Positions 1 through 5,866 of a stretch of DNA of 10,046 bases are shown here, piece after piece. The position numbers were made by a program, and so were the translations under genes. The stretch's first letter is position 1, and every line of letters starts with the position of its first letter. Source of the stretch: Hyphomicrobiales bacterium (GTDB taxonomy: Bacteria; Pseudomonadota; Alphaproteobacteria; Rhizobiales; Beijerinckiaceae); assembly GCA_003164825.1 (NCBI GenBank), contig PLUH01000143.1:1-10046 (forward strand), given 5' to 3'. The notes beneath the pieces are model-generated. The model worked only from the letters and a program-made list of their open reading frames with translations, was not told the origin of the DNA and searched no databases.

Positions 1-399
1 GACATCAAGCCCGAGAACCTCTTCCTCGCCACCTCCAGCCCCAACGCCGATCCGCCCGTGGTGAAGATCCTCGACTTCGGGAAATACAAATACGAGCAGC
101 AGAAGAAAAAGAACGAAGCGAGGAAGAAGCAGAAGGTCATCGAGATCAAGGAGATCAAGATGCGCCCGACCATCGACGATCACGATTACGACGTGAAAAT
201 GCGATCGATGCGCCGTTTCTTCGACGAGGGCGACAAGGTCAAGGTGACGCTGCGCTTTCGCGGCCGCGAGATGGCCCACCAGGATATCGGTTTCAAGCTC
301 CTGCAGCGGGTGAGGACCGAGACCGCGCCGATCGCCAAGGTCGAGGCCGAGCCGTTGATGGAAGGCCGCCAGATGACCATGGTGCTGGCGCCGAAGTAG
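1..399 (+). CDS. infC: Translation initiation factor IF-3, 5'-partial, with kinase-like first codons
   Basis: IF-3 binds the 30S subunit, keeps it apart from 50S and checks initiator tRNA and start-codon pairing. The frame is open from base 1 and ends at TAG 397-399 (132 codons; full IF-3 is about 170-180 aa). Codons 13-33 match the end of the IF-3 N domain (SPNADPP, then KILDFGKYKYEQ). A lysine-rich linker follows (QQKKKNEARKKQK), then the C-terminal domain with its hallmarks VIEIKEIKMRP, VTLRFRGREMAHQ and the terminal EGRQMTMVLAPK. Codons 1-9, however, read DIKPENLFL, the catalytic loop of Ser/Thr kinases, where IF-3 normally has a stretch like GLDLVEV. The near-invariant Cys of the IF-3 PPVC motif is Val here, giving VVKILDFG, which is also the kinase DFG segment. 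The body is certainly IF-3. The first ~20 codons are doubtful and may be a chimera or an assembly error. No rpmI-rplT follows directly. Confidence 0.88.
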   Translation, partial: DIKPENLFLATSSPNADPPVVKILDFGKYKYEQQKKKNEARKKQKVIEIKEIKMRPTIDDHDYDVKMRSMRRFFDEGDKVKVTLRFRGREMAHQDIGFKLLQRVRTETAPIAKVEAEPLMEGRQMTMVLAPK

Positions 400-470
400 G
401 GCTTCAGGGCGCGTCAGGAGTCACGCGGAGTTGAAGCGGCCGCGCGTGGAGCCGGCGCCAACGTTGTGGT

Positions 471-484
471 ACTAACATGTTAGT
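471..484. promoter_or_regulatory. Perfect 14-bp palindrome, candidate operator for the MFS pump
   Basis: ACTAACATGTTAGT is identical to its own reverse complement. It is AT-rich inside a very GC-rich stretch and lies 50 nt upstream of the pump start codon. Its size and symmetry fit a site for a dimeric helix-turn-helix repressor of TetR or MarR type, which commonly control drug exporters. That role is inferred from position and symmetry only, and no regulator gene is adjacent. The last three bases are also the first bases of the terminator stem. I could not pick out convincing -35/-10 boxes beside it. Confidence 0.5.
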
Positions 485-509
485 CCCTCGCCAGAGGGAC
501 TGTTTTTTT
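482..509 (+). terminator. Intrinsic terminator between infC and the MFS gene
   Basis: An 8-bp perfect stem (AGTCCCTC at 482-489 with GAGGGACT at 494-501) closes a GCCA loop at 490-493, and seven T follow at 503-509. This is a classic Rho-independent terminator, 82 nt after the infC stop. The pump start codon follows only 25 nt later, so if the pump promoter lies at the palindrome at 471-484, part or all of this hairpin would sit in or next to the pump's own leader. Confidence 0.85.
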
Positions 510-534
510 GCACGGCCGTGGAGGGCCGGAGACA

Positions 535-1779
535 ATGACCACAGCGCCGACCTACGCCGAGGGCGCCGCGACAAGGAGCAGGGGCGCCCAGACCGCGACC
601 ATCGGCGTCCTGATGGCGATCAGCGCCTCGCACATGCTTAACGACGTCATGCAGTCGCTCGCGCCGGCGCTCTATCCGGTGTTTCGCGAGAAAATGGCGC
701 TGAGCTTCTTTCAGACCGGAATCATCACCTTCGTGTTTCAGGCGACGGCCTCCCTGCTCCAGCCGTTCATCGGCCTCGTCACCGACCGCAGGCCGATGAA
801 CGCGCTGCTGCCGGCGGGCATGGCGTTCACGTTAATCGGCCTCGTCGCGCTTGCTTTCGCCGACACTTACCCACTGCTCCTGATTGCGGTCGCCATGATC
901 GGCGTCGGCAGCGCCGTCTTCCATCCCGAGGCCTCGCGCGTCGCCCGGGCGGCCTCGGGCGGCCGGCACGGCTTCGCCCAGAGCCTGTTCCAGGTCGGCG
1001 GCAATTTCGGCCAGTCGACCGGGCCGCTGCTCGCCGCCTTTGTCGTGGTCCCGTTCGGGCAACACTCGGTCCTCGCTTTCACCGCGTTCGCCCTGGCTGC
1101 GATCGTGATCCTGACCGGGGTCAGCCGCTGGTACGCCGGTCATCGGGCGAAGCCGAGGGTCGCCGATGCGAGTCCGCGCGAGACCCTGCCGCGCGCCGTG
1201 GTCATTCGCACCCTCGCGGTGCTGATCATCATGCTGTTCTCGAAGGTGCTCTATCTCGCCAGCATCGGCAGCTACTACACCTTCTACCTCATCCAGACGT
1301 TTGGCGTTTCGCTGCAGACGTCGCAGCTCATGTTGTTCGTCTTTCTCGCTTCGGTCGCCGCCGGCACGTTCCTGGGCGGTCCGATCGCCGATCGCATCGG
1401 CGCGAAATACGTCATCTGGGGCTCGATTCTCGGCGTCCTTCCGTTCACGCTCCTGTTGCCGCACTTGGGCCTGGTGGGCACCGCGATCAATTCGATCGCG
1501 ATCGGGCTCATCATCTCGTCGGCCTTTTCGGCGATCGTGGTCTATGCGCAGGAGCTGACGCCGGGCAATGTCGGCGCGGTGGCGGGCCTGTTCTTCGGCC
1601 TGTCGTTCGGCTTGGGCGGCATCGGCGCGGCGCTCCTGGGCGCGCTTGCCGACCGCACCAGCTTGACCTTCGTGTATCAGGTCTGCGCCTTCCTGCCGGC
1701 GGTCGGCCTGCTCGGCGGCTTCCTGCCGACCGCGCCGGGCAAGGTGGGGGCGGCGAAGAGCGCCGCATCGTCGTCCTGA
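535..1779 (+). CDS. fsr: MFS transporter, fosmidomycin-resistance (Fsr) type drug exporter
   Basis: This is a 414-aa inner-membrane protein of the major facilitator superfamily with about 12 hydrophobic helices between residues 22 and 398. Similarity is to the Fsr family, proton-driven exporters known for fosmidomycin resistance: an SHMLNDVMQSLAPALYPVF segment at 32-50, GSAVFHPEASRVAR at 125-138 and SLFQVGGNFGQSTGPL at 150-165. MFS motif-A-like loops are seen after TM2 (GLVTDRRPMN, 80-89) and in the second half (GGPIADRIGAKY, 281-292). ATG 535 is chosen because GGAGGG at 520-525 lies 9 nt upstream; the in-frame TTG at 508 falls in the terminator T-tract. A palindromic operator candidate lies upstream, suggesting inducible expression. 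The stop codon and the last coding bases lie in a REP-like repeat. The family is fairly sure, but the actual substrate could be another compound. Confidence 0.85.
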   Translation: MTTAPTYAEGAATRSRGAQTATIGVLMAISASHMLNDVMQSLAPALYPVFREKMALSFFQTGIITFVFQATASLLQPFIGLVTDRRPMNALLPAGMAFTLIGLVALAFADTYPLLLIAVAMIGVGSAVFHPEASRVARAASGGRHGFAQSLFQVGGNFGQSTGPLLAAFVVVPFGQHSVLAFTAFALAAIVILTGVSRWYAGHRAKPRVADASPRETLPRAVVIRTLAVLIIMLFSKVLYLASIGSYYTFYLIQTFGVSLQTSQLMLFVFLASVAAGTFLGGPIADRIGAKYVIWGSILGVLPFTLLLPHLGLVGTAINSIAIGLIISSAFSAIVVYAQELTPGNVGAVAGLFFGLSFGLGGIGAALLGALADRTSLTFVYQVCAFLPAVGLLGGFLPTAPGKVGAAKSAASSS

Positions 1780-1843
1780 GGAGCGCCCAAAGCGCGTCTC
1801 GAAGGACATTCCAGCGCGCGGCGCCCGTTCGGTGTCCTTCGAG
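1773..1843. repeat. REP-like palindromic element overlapping the MFS stop codon
   Basis: Two nested inverted repeats are visible. GTCCTGAGGAGCGC (1773-1786) pairs imperfectly with GCGCGTCTCGAAGGAC (1792-1807). CTCGAAGGACA (1798-1808) is then perfectly repeated inverted as TGTCCTTCGAG (1833-1843), 11 bp, across a 24-nt gap. The wording TCCTGAGGAGCGC...GCGTCTCGAAGGA resembles, from memory, a short intergenic palindrome present in many copies in Bradyrhizobium and related genomes. The MFS TGA (1777-1779) lies inside the left arm. It may serve as a transcript 3' end, although no T-tract follows. Confidence 0.6.
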
Positions 1844-2026
1844 GCCGCTTCGGATCGGCAGGCGCCCGCGCCTGAGCCGGCGCTGATGCGATCAAGCCAG
1901 CCGCGCCCGCATTAACAAGCTTTCATGTCCGGGCCATCGCCCGTTTATACGCTTCAGCGCATTGTCCACTCCCAGGCCGGCGGTTCGCACTCAGCGCGCC
2001 ATGCCATTGGACCAGCGGGAGCTCCT

Positions 2027-3526
2027 ATGACTTTTGATCGTCCTTCATATTCTCTCCGCGCCGCGCTTCTCGGCGCCGTCGCGCTGGCCGCTCTCGGCGG
2101 CGTCGCGTTCGAGACCTCAGCCGTTCCGGTCTCCGCGGCCGCCGCGACCGCGCAGCCGGCCGCTGGCCCGGCGTCGTTCGCCGACGTCGTCGACCGCGTC
2201 AAGCCGGCAGTCGTCTCGGTCAAGGTCAAGCTGGCCGACGCCGATCCGGTCGATGAGGAAGACAGCATTCCGGGATTGCCGGATTTTCCGAAAAACAGCC
2301 CCTTCTATCATTTCTTCCGCCGCTTCGGCCAGCCTGATGACAACAACAACAACGAGGGCGGCCACGCGCCCCGCCATCATTTTGGCCAGGCGCAGGGGTC
2401 CGGATTCTTCATCTCGTCCGACGGCTACATCGTCACCAATGACCATGTCGTCGACCACGCCACCGAAGTGACCATCACGACCGCCGACGGCAAGTCGATG
2501 CCCGCGAAGGTGATCGGCATCGACAGCAAGACCGACCTGGCGCTGCTGAAGGCCCAGGGCGACAGCTTCCCCTACGTCAACTTTGCTGCGCAGGCGCCGC
2601 GGGTCGGCGATTGGGTGATCGCGGTCGGCAACCCGTTCGGCCTCGGCGGCACGGTGACCGCCGGCATCGTCTCGGCGCGCGGGCGCGACATTGGCTCCGG
2701 GCCCTATGACGACTTCCTGCAGATCGACGCGCCGGTCAATCACGGCAACTCCGGCGGTCCGACCTTCAACGCCGAAGGCGAGGTGGTCGGCGTCAACACC
2801 GCGATCTTCTCGCCGTCGGGCGGCAGCGTCGGCATCGGCTTCGCCATCGCCAGCGACGTCGTCAAGAATGTCGTGGAGCAGCTCAAGTCGAACGGCTCGG
2901 TGACGCGCGGCTGGATCGGGGTCCAGATTCAGAATGTGACCCAGGATCTGGCCGACGATCTCGGCCTCAAGAATGCGTCCGGCGCGCTGGTTGCCGAGGC
3001 GCAGAAGGATTCGCCGGCCGCCGCCGCTGGCGTCAAGAGCGGTGACGTCATCACCGCGGTCGACGGCGACGCGGTCGCCGATCCGCACGATCTCGCCCGC
3101 CGGATCGCCGCGCTCGGTCCGAAGAAGACGGCCAAGCTCTCGATTGTCCGCAACGGCTCGCCGATGACCATCGACGTGACGCTCGGAACCATGCCGGCGG
3201 ACAAGACCGCGAGCGCGGACGCGCACAATTCCGACGACAACGGCGACTCGGCGTCGGCGCTCGCCAAGCTCGGGCTGACGCTGCACACGGCGCATGGCCA
3301 GGACGGCGTCGTCGTCACCGACGTCGATCCGGACGGCGCCGCGGCGGACAAGGGCCTCAAGCAGGGCGACGTGATCCTCGAGGTCGCCGGCAAGTCGGTC
3401 AGCCGGCCGTCGGAGGTCGCCGATGCGATCGGCGCCGCCAAGACTGACGGCAAGAAGTCGGTTCTGCTGCGCGTCAAGTCGGGCGATGGCGAGCGCTATC
3501 TCACGTTGCCCACGCGCGCATCCTGA
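2027..3526 (+). CDS. degP: DegP/HtrA-family periplasmic serine endoprotease (Do family)
   Basis: This is a 499-aa periplasmic quality-control protease that degrades or refolds misfolded envelope proteins. Residues 11-40 form a hydrophobic signal peptide or membrane anchor. The trypsin-like domain follows with the triad His140 (TNDHVV), Asp170 (SKTDLALL) and Ser242 (HGNSGGP), all intact. An Asn/His-rich flexible stretch (about 105-118: DDNNNNEGGHAPRHH) sits in the LA-loop region just before the GSGFFIS strand. PDZ1 spans about 294-390 (RGWIGVQIQ, AAAAGVKSGDVITAVDG) and PDZ2 about 412-497 (ADKGLKQGDVILEVAG), the usual DegP/DegQ architecture and length. ATG 2027 is chosen because GGGAG at 2017-2021 is 5 nt upstream and the signal peptide begins there; an in-frame upstream ATG at 1925 would add 34 residues that look non-coding. 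It has its own upstream gap and a 3' hairpin cluster, so it probably forms a single-gene transcript. It lies before a two-component system, which hints at envelope-stress control. Confidence 0.93.
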   Translation: MTFDRPSYSLRAALLGAVALAALGGVAFETSAVPVSAAAATAQPAAGPASFADVVDRVKPAVVSVKVKLADADPVDEEDSIPGLPDFPKNSPFYHFFRRFGQPDDNNNNEGGHAPRHHFGQAQGSGFFISSDGYIVTNDHVVDHATEVTITTADGKSMPAKVIGIDSKTDLALLKAQGDSFPYVNFAAQAPRVGDWVIAVGNPFGLGGTVTAGIVSARGRDIGSGPYDDFLQIDAPVNHGNSGGPTFNAEGEVVGVNTAIFSPSGGSVGIGFAIASDVVKNVVEQLKSNGSVTRGWIGVQIQNVTQDLADDLGLKNASGALVAEAQKDSPAAAAGVKSGDVITAVDGDAVADPHDLARRIAALGPKKTAKLSIVRNGSPMTIDVTLGTMPADKTASADAHNSDDNGDSASALAKLGLTLHTAHGQDGVVVTDVDPDGAAADKGLKQGDVILEVAGKSVSRPSEVADAIGAAKTDGKKSVLLRVKSGDGERYLTLPTRAS

Positions 3527-3530
3527 TACT

Positions 3531-3558
3531 CGGCGTCCCGCGGCGACGCGGGACGCCG
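3531..3558 (+). repeat. 12-bp perfect hairpin with GCGA tetraloop after degP
   Basis: CGGCGTCCCGCG (3531-3542) and CGCGGGACGCCG (3547-3558) are perfect reverse complements around GCGA, a GNRA-type tetraloop. It begins 4 nt after the degP stop codon. There is no T-run after it, so it is more likely a 3'-end stabilising or pausing hairpin than a complete intrinsic terminator. Confidence 0.7.
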
Positions 3559-3566
3559 ACATGAAA

Positions 3567-3624
3567 TGGACGGAAGGGTTCATGGGCTTGTCCCCGGCCC
3601 GCGCATAGCGCGCCCTTCCGTCCA
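3567..3624. repeat. 12-bp inverted repeat resembling a rhizobial REP element
   Basis: TGGACGGAAGGG (3567-3578) is perfectly inverted as CCCTTCCGTCCA (3613-3624) around a 34-nt loop. The loop contains CATGGGCTTGTCCCCGGCC, which resembles, from memory, the core of common intergenic palindromes in Hyphomicrobiales. An open frame crosses this region (start at 3566, continuing to 3934 inside the response regulator gene), but it looks non-coding. Confidence 0.55.
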
Positions 3625-3668
3625 AGTCGGCGGTCGCACATATCCCCGCCCGCGCGACCCCGACAAGG

Positions 3669-3721
3669 TGGCGGCAGGTCCTTATCAAGCCCCCCGAGGA
3701 CCTGCCGCCATTCCTTTTTTG
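3669..3721 (+). terminator. Intrinsic terminator between degP and the response regulator gene
   Basis: A 13-bp perfect stem, TGGCGGCAGGTCC (3669-3681) with GGACCTGCCGCCA (3698-3710), closes a 16-nt loop. It is followed by TTCC and a run of seven T ending at 3721. This is a strong Rho-independent terminator, presumably for degP. It ends only 23 nt before the response regulator ATG. Confidence 0.9.
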
Positions 3722-3744
3722 GCCCGAGCGCCCGGATTGGCTAT

Positions 3745-4437
3745 ATGTCCGATATGCGCATCCTCATCATTGAAGACGACCGCGATACGGCGGCGTATCT
3801 CGCCAAAGCCTTCCGCGAGGCCGGGCATGTCGCCGATCAGGCCAACGACGGCCTCACCGGATACGACCTGGCGCTCGAAGGCGCCTATGACGTGGCCATC
3901 GTCGACCGCATGTTGCCGAAAATGGACGGTCTGACGCTGGTCGGTTCGCTGCGCAGCCAGAACAACGAGACGCCGGTCCTCATTCTCTCCGCGCTCGGCC
4001 AGGTCGACGACCGGGTCAAGGGCCTGCGCGCCGGCGGCGACGACTATCTGTCAAAGCCCTACGCCTTCTCCGAGCTCCTTGCCCGGGTCGAGGCGCTGGC
4101 GCGCCGCCGCCCCAAGGGCGCGCCGGAGGAGACGGTGCTGAGAGTCGCCGATTTGACGCTCGACCGGCTGTCGCACAAGGTCACGCGCCGCGCAGAAGAG
4201 ATCGTCCTGCAGCCGCGCGAATTCCGGCTGCTCGAATATCTGATGCAGAACGCCGGCAAGGTGGTCACCCGCACCATGTTGCTCGAACACGTTTGGGACT
4301 ATCATTTCGATCCGCAGACCAACGTGATCGATGTCCACGTGTCGCGCCTGAGGGCCAAGATCGATCGCGATTTCGACGCGCCGCTGCTCAGCACCGTCCG
4401 CGGCGCCGGTTATATGATTCGTGACGGCGCTCGGTAA
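3745..4437 (+). CDS. OmpR/PhoB-family response regulator
   Basis: This 230-aa two-component DNA-binding regulator has a receiver domain at residues 4-118. Its acidic pocket is Glu10-Asp11-Asp12, the phospho-acceptor is Asp54 (IVDRMLP), the switch residue is Ser82 (LILSALG) and the conserved Lys is 104 (LSKPYAFSELLARVE). A winged-helix output domain spans about 130-226, with the typical LQPREFRLLEYLMQNAGKVV and VIDVHVSRLRAKID segments and the final hairpin VRGAGYMIRD. The start is uncertain: ATG 3745 gives MSDMRILIIEDD and ATG 3754 gives MRILIIEDD, and neither has a good Shine-Dalgarno sequence. The partner is the histidine kinase whose GTG start lies inside this gene (17-nt overlap). Target genes cannot be read from the sequence. 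The neighbouring degP is a reasonable guess but not shown. Confidence 0.93.
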   Translation: MSDMRILIIEDDRDTAAYLAKAFREAGHVADQANDGLTGYDLALEGAYDVAIVDRMLPKMDGLTLVGSLRSQNNETPVLILSALGQVDDRVKGLRAGGDDYLSKPYAFSELLARVEALARRRPKGAPEETVLRVADLTLDRLSHKVTRRAEEIVLQPREFRLLEYLMQNAGKVVTRTMLLEHVWDYHFDPQTNVIDVHVSRLRAKIDRDFDAPLLSTVRGAGYMIRDGAR

Positions 4438-5866
4438 GCTCTTTCGCGCCACCGCCTTTCGCCTCGCGCTGGCGATCCTGCTCTTGAGCGCCGTCGGCGC
4501 CGGCATCGTGCTGACGGTCATCGCCTGGGAAGTCGTCTCCGTCGTCGACCGAGAGATCTCACAGACCATCGACGCCGAGGCAAAAGGCCTCATCGACGCC
4601 TTCAATACCGGGGGACTGGACACCCTCCGCGCCCTCATCGAGGCGCGCAAGCGCGAACCGAACGCGTCGCTCTATCTGCTGACAAACCCCATCGGCGAGC
4701 CGCTCGCCGGCAACGTCCAGCAGATTCCTGCCGAGGTCCTCTCGCACCCTGGTTTCCTGCCGATCGAGTACCGCGCCAACGAGAGCGGCGGTCGCGACCG
4801 CCAGGCGCTGGTTGGAGTCTATGTTTTGCCGTACGGCCTCCGTCTCCTGATCGGCCATGACCTCGGCGATCGGGGTCGCATCGGGGCGGTGATGACGCGC
4901 GCATTGGCGCTTTCGCTGATCTTCTTCGCGGTGCTCGGTGCGCTCGGGGCGCTGTTCGTGGCTCGCCGGGTGCTGCAGCGAATCGACGATATCAATACCT
5001 CGGCGCACGGTATTATGGCGGGCGATCTCACCCGCCGGTTGCCGGTGTCAGGCTCCGGCGACGAACTCGACCGGCTGGCGGAGGGCCTGAACGAGATGCT
5101 GGGGCGAATCGCCGAGCTGATGGAAGGCCTGCGGGAGGTCTCCGACAACATCGCCCATGACTTGCGCACGCCGCTCACTCGCCTGCGCAACCACGCCGAG
5201 GCGGCGCTCGCTTTCGGCGGCGACGCCGCCTCCTATCGCCTCGCGCTCGAGAAGACGATCGAGGAATCGGACGCGCTTATCAAGATCTTCAATGCGCTGC
5301 TTCTGATCGCGCGCGCCGAGGCGGGCGGCGACGTCGGGCCGCCTCAGCTTGTCGACGTCGGTGAAGCGGCGCGAAGCGTCGCCGAGCTCTATGAGCCGAT
5401 CGCGGAGGAAGAAGGCGTTGCGCTGATCGTCCGCGTTCAGGGCCCGCTCACGGTCCGGGGCAATCGCGAGCTCATCGGCCAGGCGATCGCCAATCTGGTC
5501 GACAACTCCCTCAAATACGGCGCGTCGAATCGAGGGTCCGACGACGCCGAGGCGAAGCCCGACGTCGTCATAGCGGCCGAGCGAATCGGCGGATCCATCG
5601 TCCTCACGATCGCTGACCGCGGTCCGGGCATTGCGCCCGCCGATCGGGCGCGGGTTCTCGACCGGTTTGTCCGGCTCGAAGGCTCGCGCTCGCGGCCCGG
5701 TTCGGGCTTGGGCCTTTCGCTCGCCGCGGCGGTGGCGCGCATGCACGGCGGCTCGGTCGAACTCGAGGACAACGAGCCCGGACTTCGCGTCCGCCTCACC
5801 CTGCCGGCGGCGGACCCGCCGGCCCTGCCGGCCGACCTGGTCATGAATGACCGCAACGCTCGCTGA
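4421..5866 (+). CDS. Membrane sensor histidine kinase (HAMP, HisKA, HATPase)
   Basis: This 481-aa inner-membrane sensor is presumably the partner of the response regulator just upstream. TM1 is about residues 14-36, a periplasmic sensing region about 37-158 has no motif I recognise, and TM2 is about 160-181. A HAMP linker follows at about 182-234. The phosphorylated histidine is His246 in the H box (DNIAHDLRTPLTRLRNH). ATP-binding motifs are the N box with Asn362 (ANLVDNSLKYG), the G1 box at 398-405 (ADRGPGIA) and the G2 box at 427-434 (GSGLGLSL), all complete. The GTG start at 4421 lies 17 nt inside the upstream gene in another frame, which implies translational coupling. The last 20 nt overlap the glnE start. 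The ligand is unknown; the family resembles the EnvZ/QseC-like group. Confidence 0.92.
   Translation: MTALGKLFRATAFRLALAILLLSAVGAGIVLTVIAWEVVSVVDREISQTIDAEAKGLIDAFNTGGLDTLRALIEARKREPNASLYLLTNPIGEPLAGNVQQIPAEVLSHPGFLPIEYRANESGGRDRQALVGVYVLPYGLRLLIGHDLGDRGRIGAVMTRALALSLIFFAVLGALGALFVARRVLQRIDDINTSAHGIMAGDLTRRLPVSGSGDELDRLAEGLNEMLGRIAELMEGLREVSDNIAHDLRTPLTRLRNHAEAALAFGGDAASYRLALEKTIEESDALIKIFNALLLIARAEAGGDVGPPQLVDVGEAARSVAELYEPIAEEEGVALIVRVQGPLTVRGNRELIGQAIANLVDNSLKYGASNRGSDDAEAKPDVVIAAERIGGSIVLTIADRGPGIAPADRARVLDRFVRLEGSRSRPGSGLGLSLAAAVARMHGGSVELEDNEPGLRVRLTLPAADPPALPADLVMNDRNAR

Noticed and set aside
508..534. TTG start for the MFS gene, adding nine residues
   Set aside because: The TTG lies in the T-tract of the terminator, while ATG 535 has GGAGGG 9 nt upstream.
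832..1809. 325-codon open frame on the minus strand opposite the MFS gene
   Set aside because: It is a highly charged, repetitive Arg/Asp/Glu translation typical of an antisense shadow, with no ribosome binding site or family resemblance.
1920..1950. Possible sigma-70-like promoter for degP (TTATAC near 1945-1950)
   Set aside because: The -10-like box is plausible but the matching -35 position (about 1922-1927) fits at only about three of six bases, too weak to annotate.
1925..2026. Upstream in-frame ATG extending DegP by 34 residues
   Set aside because: The extension would bury the signal peptide and has no coding character. ATG 2027 has GGGAG at 5 nt spacing and begins a normal signal sequence.
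2117..3688. 523-codon open frame on the minus strand opposite degP
   Set aside because: Composition is the Arg/Asp/Gly/Val-rich mirror expected opposite a GC-rich gene. No domain is recognisable, and the + strand frame has a complete, motif-perfect DegP.
3566..3934. 122-codon + strand open frame across the degP/regulator gap
   Set aside because: It runs through a REP-like repeat and a terminator and then overlaps the response regulator out of frame. It has no ribosome binding site or family resemblance.
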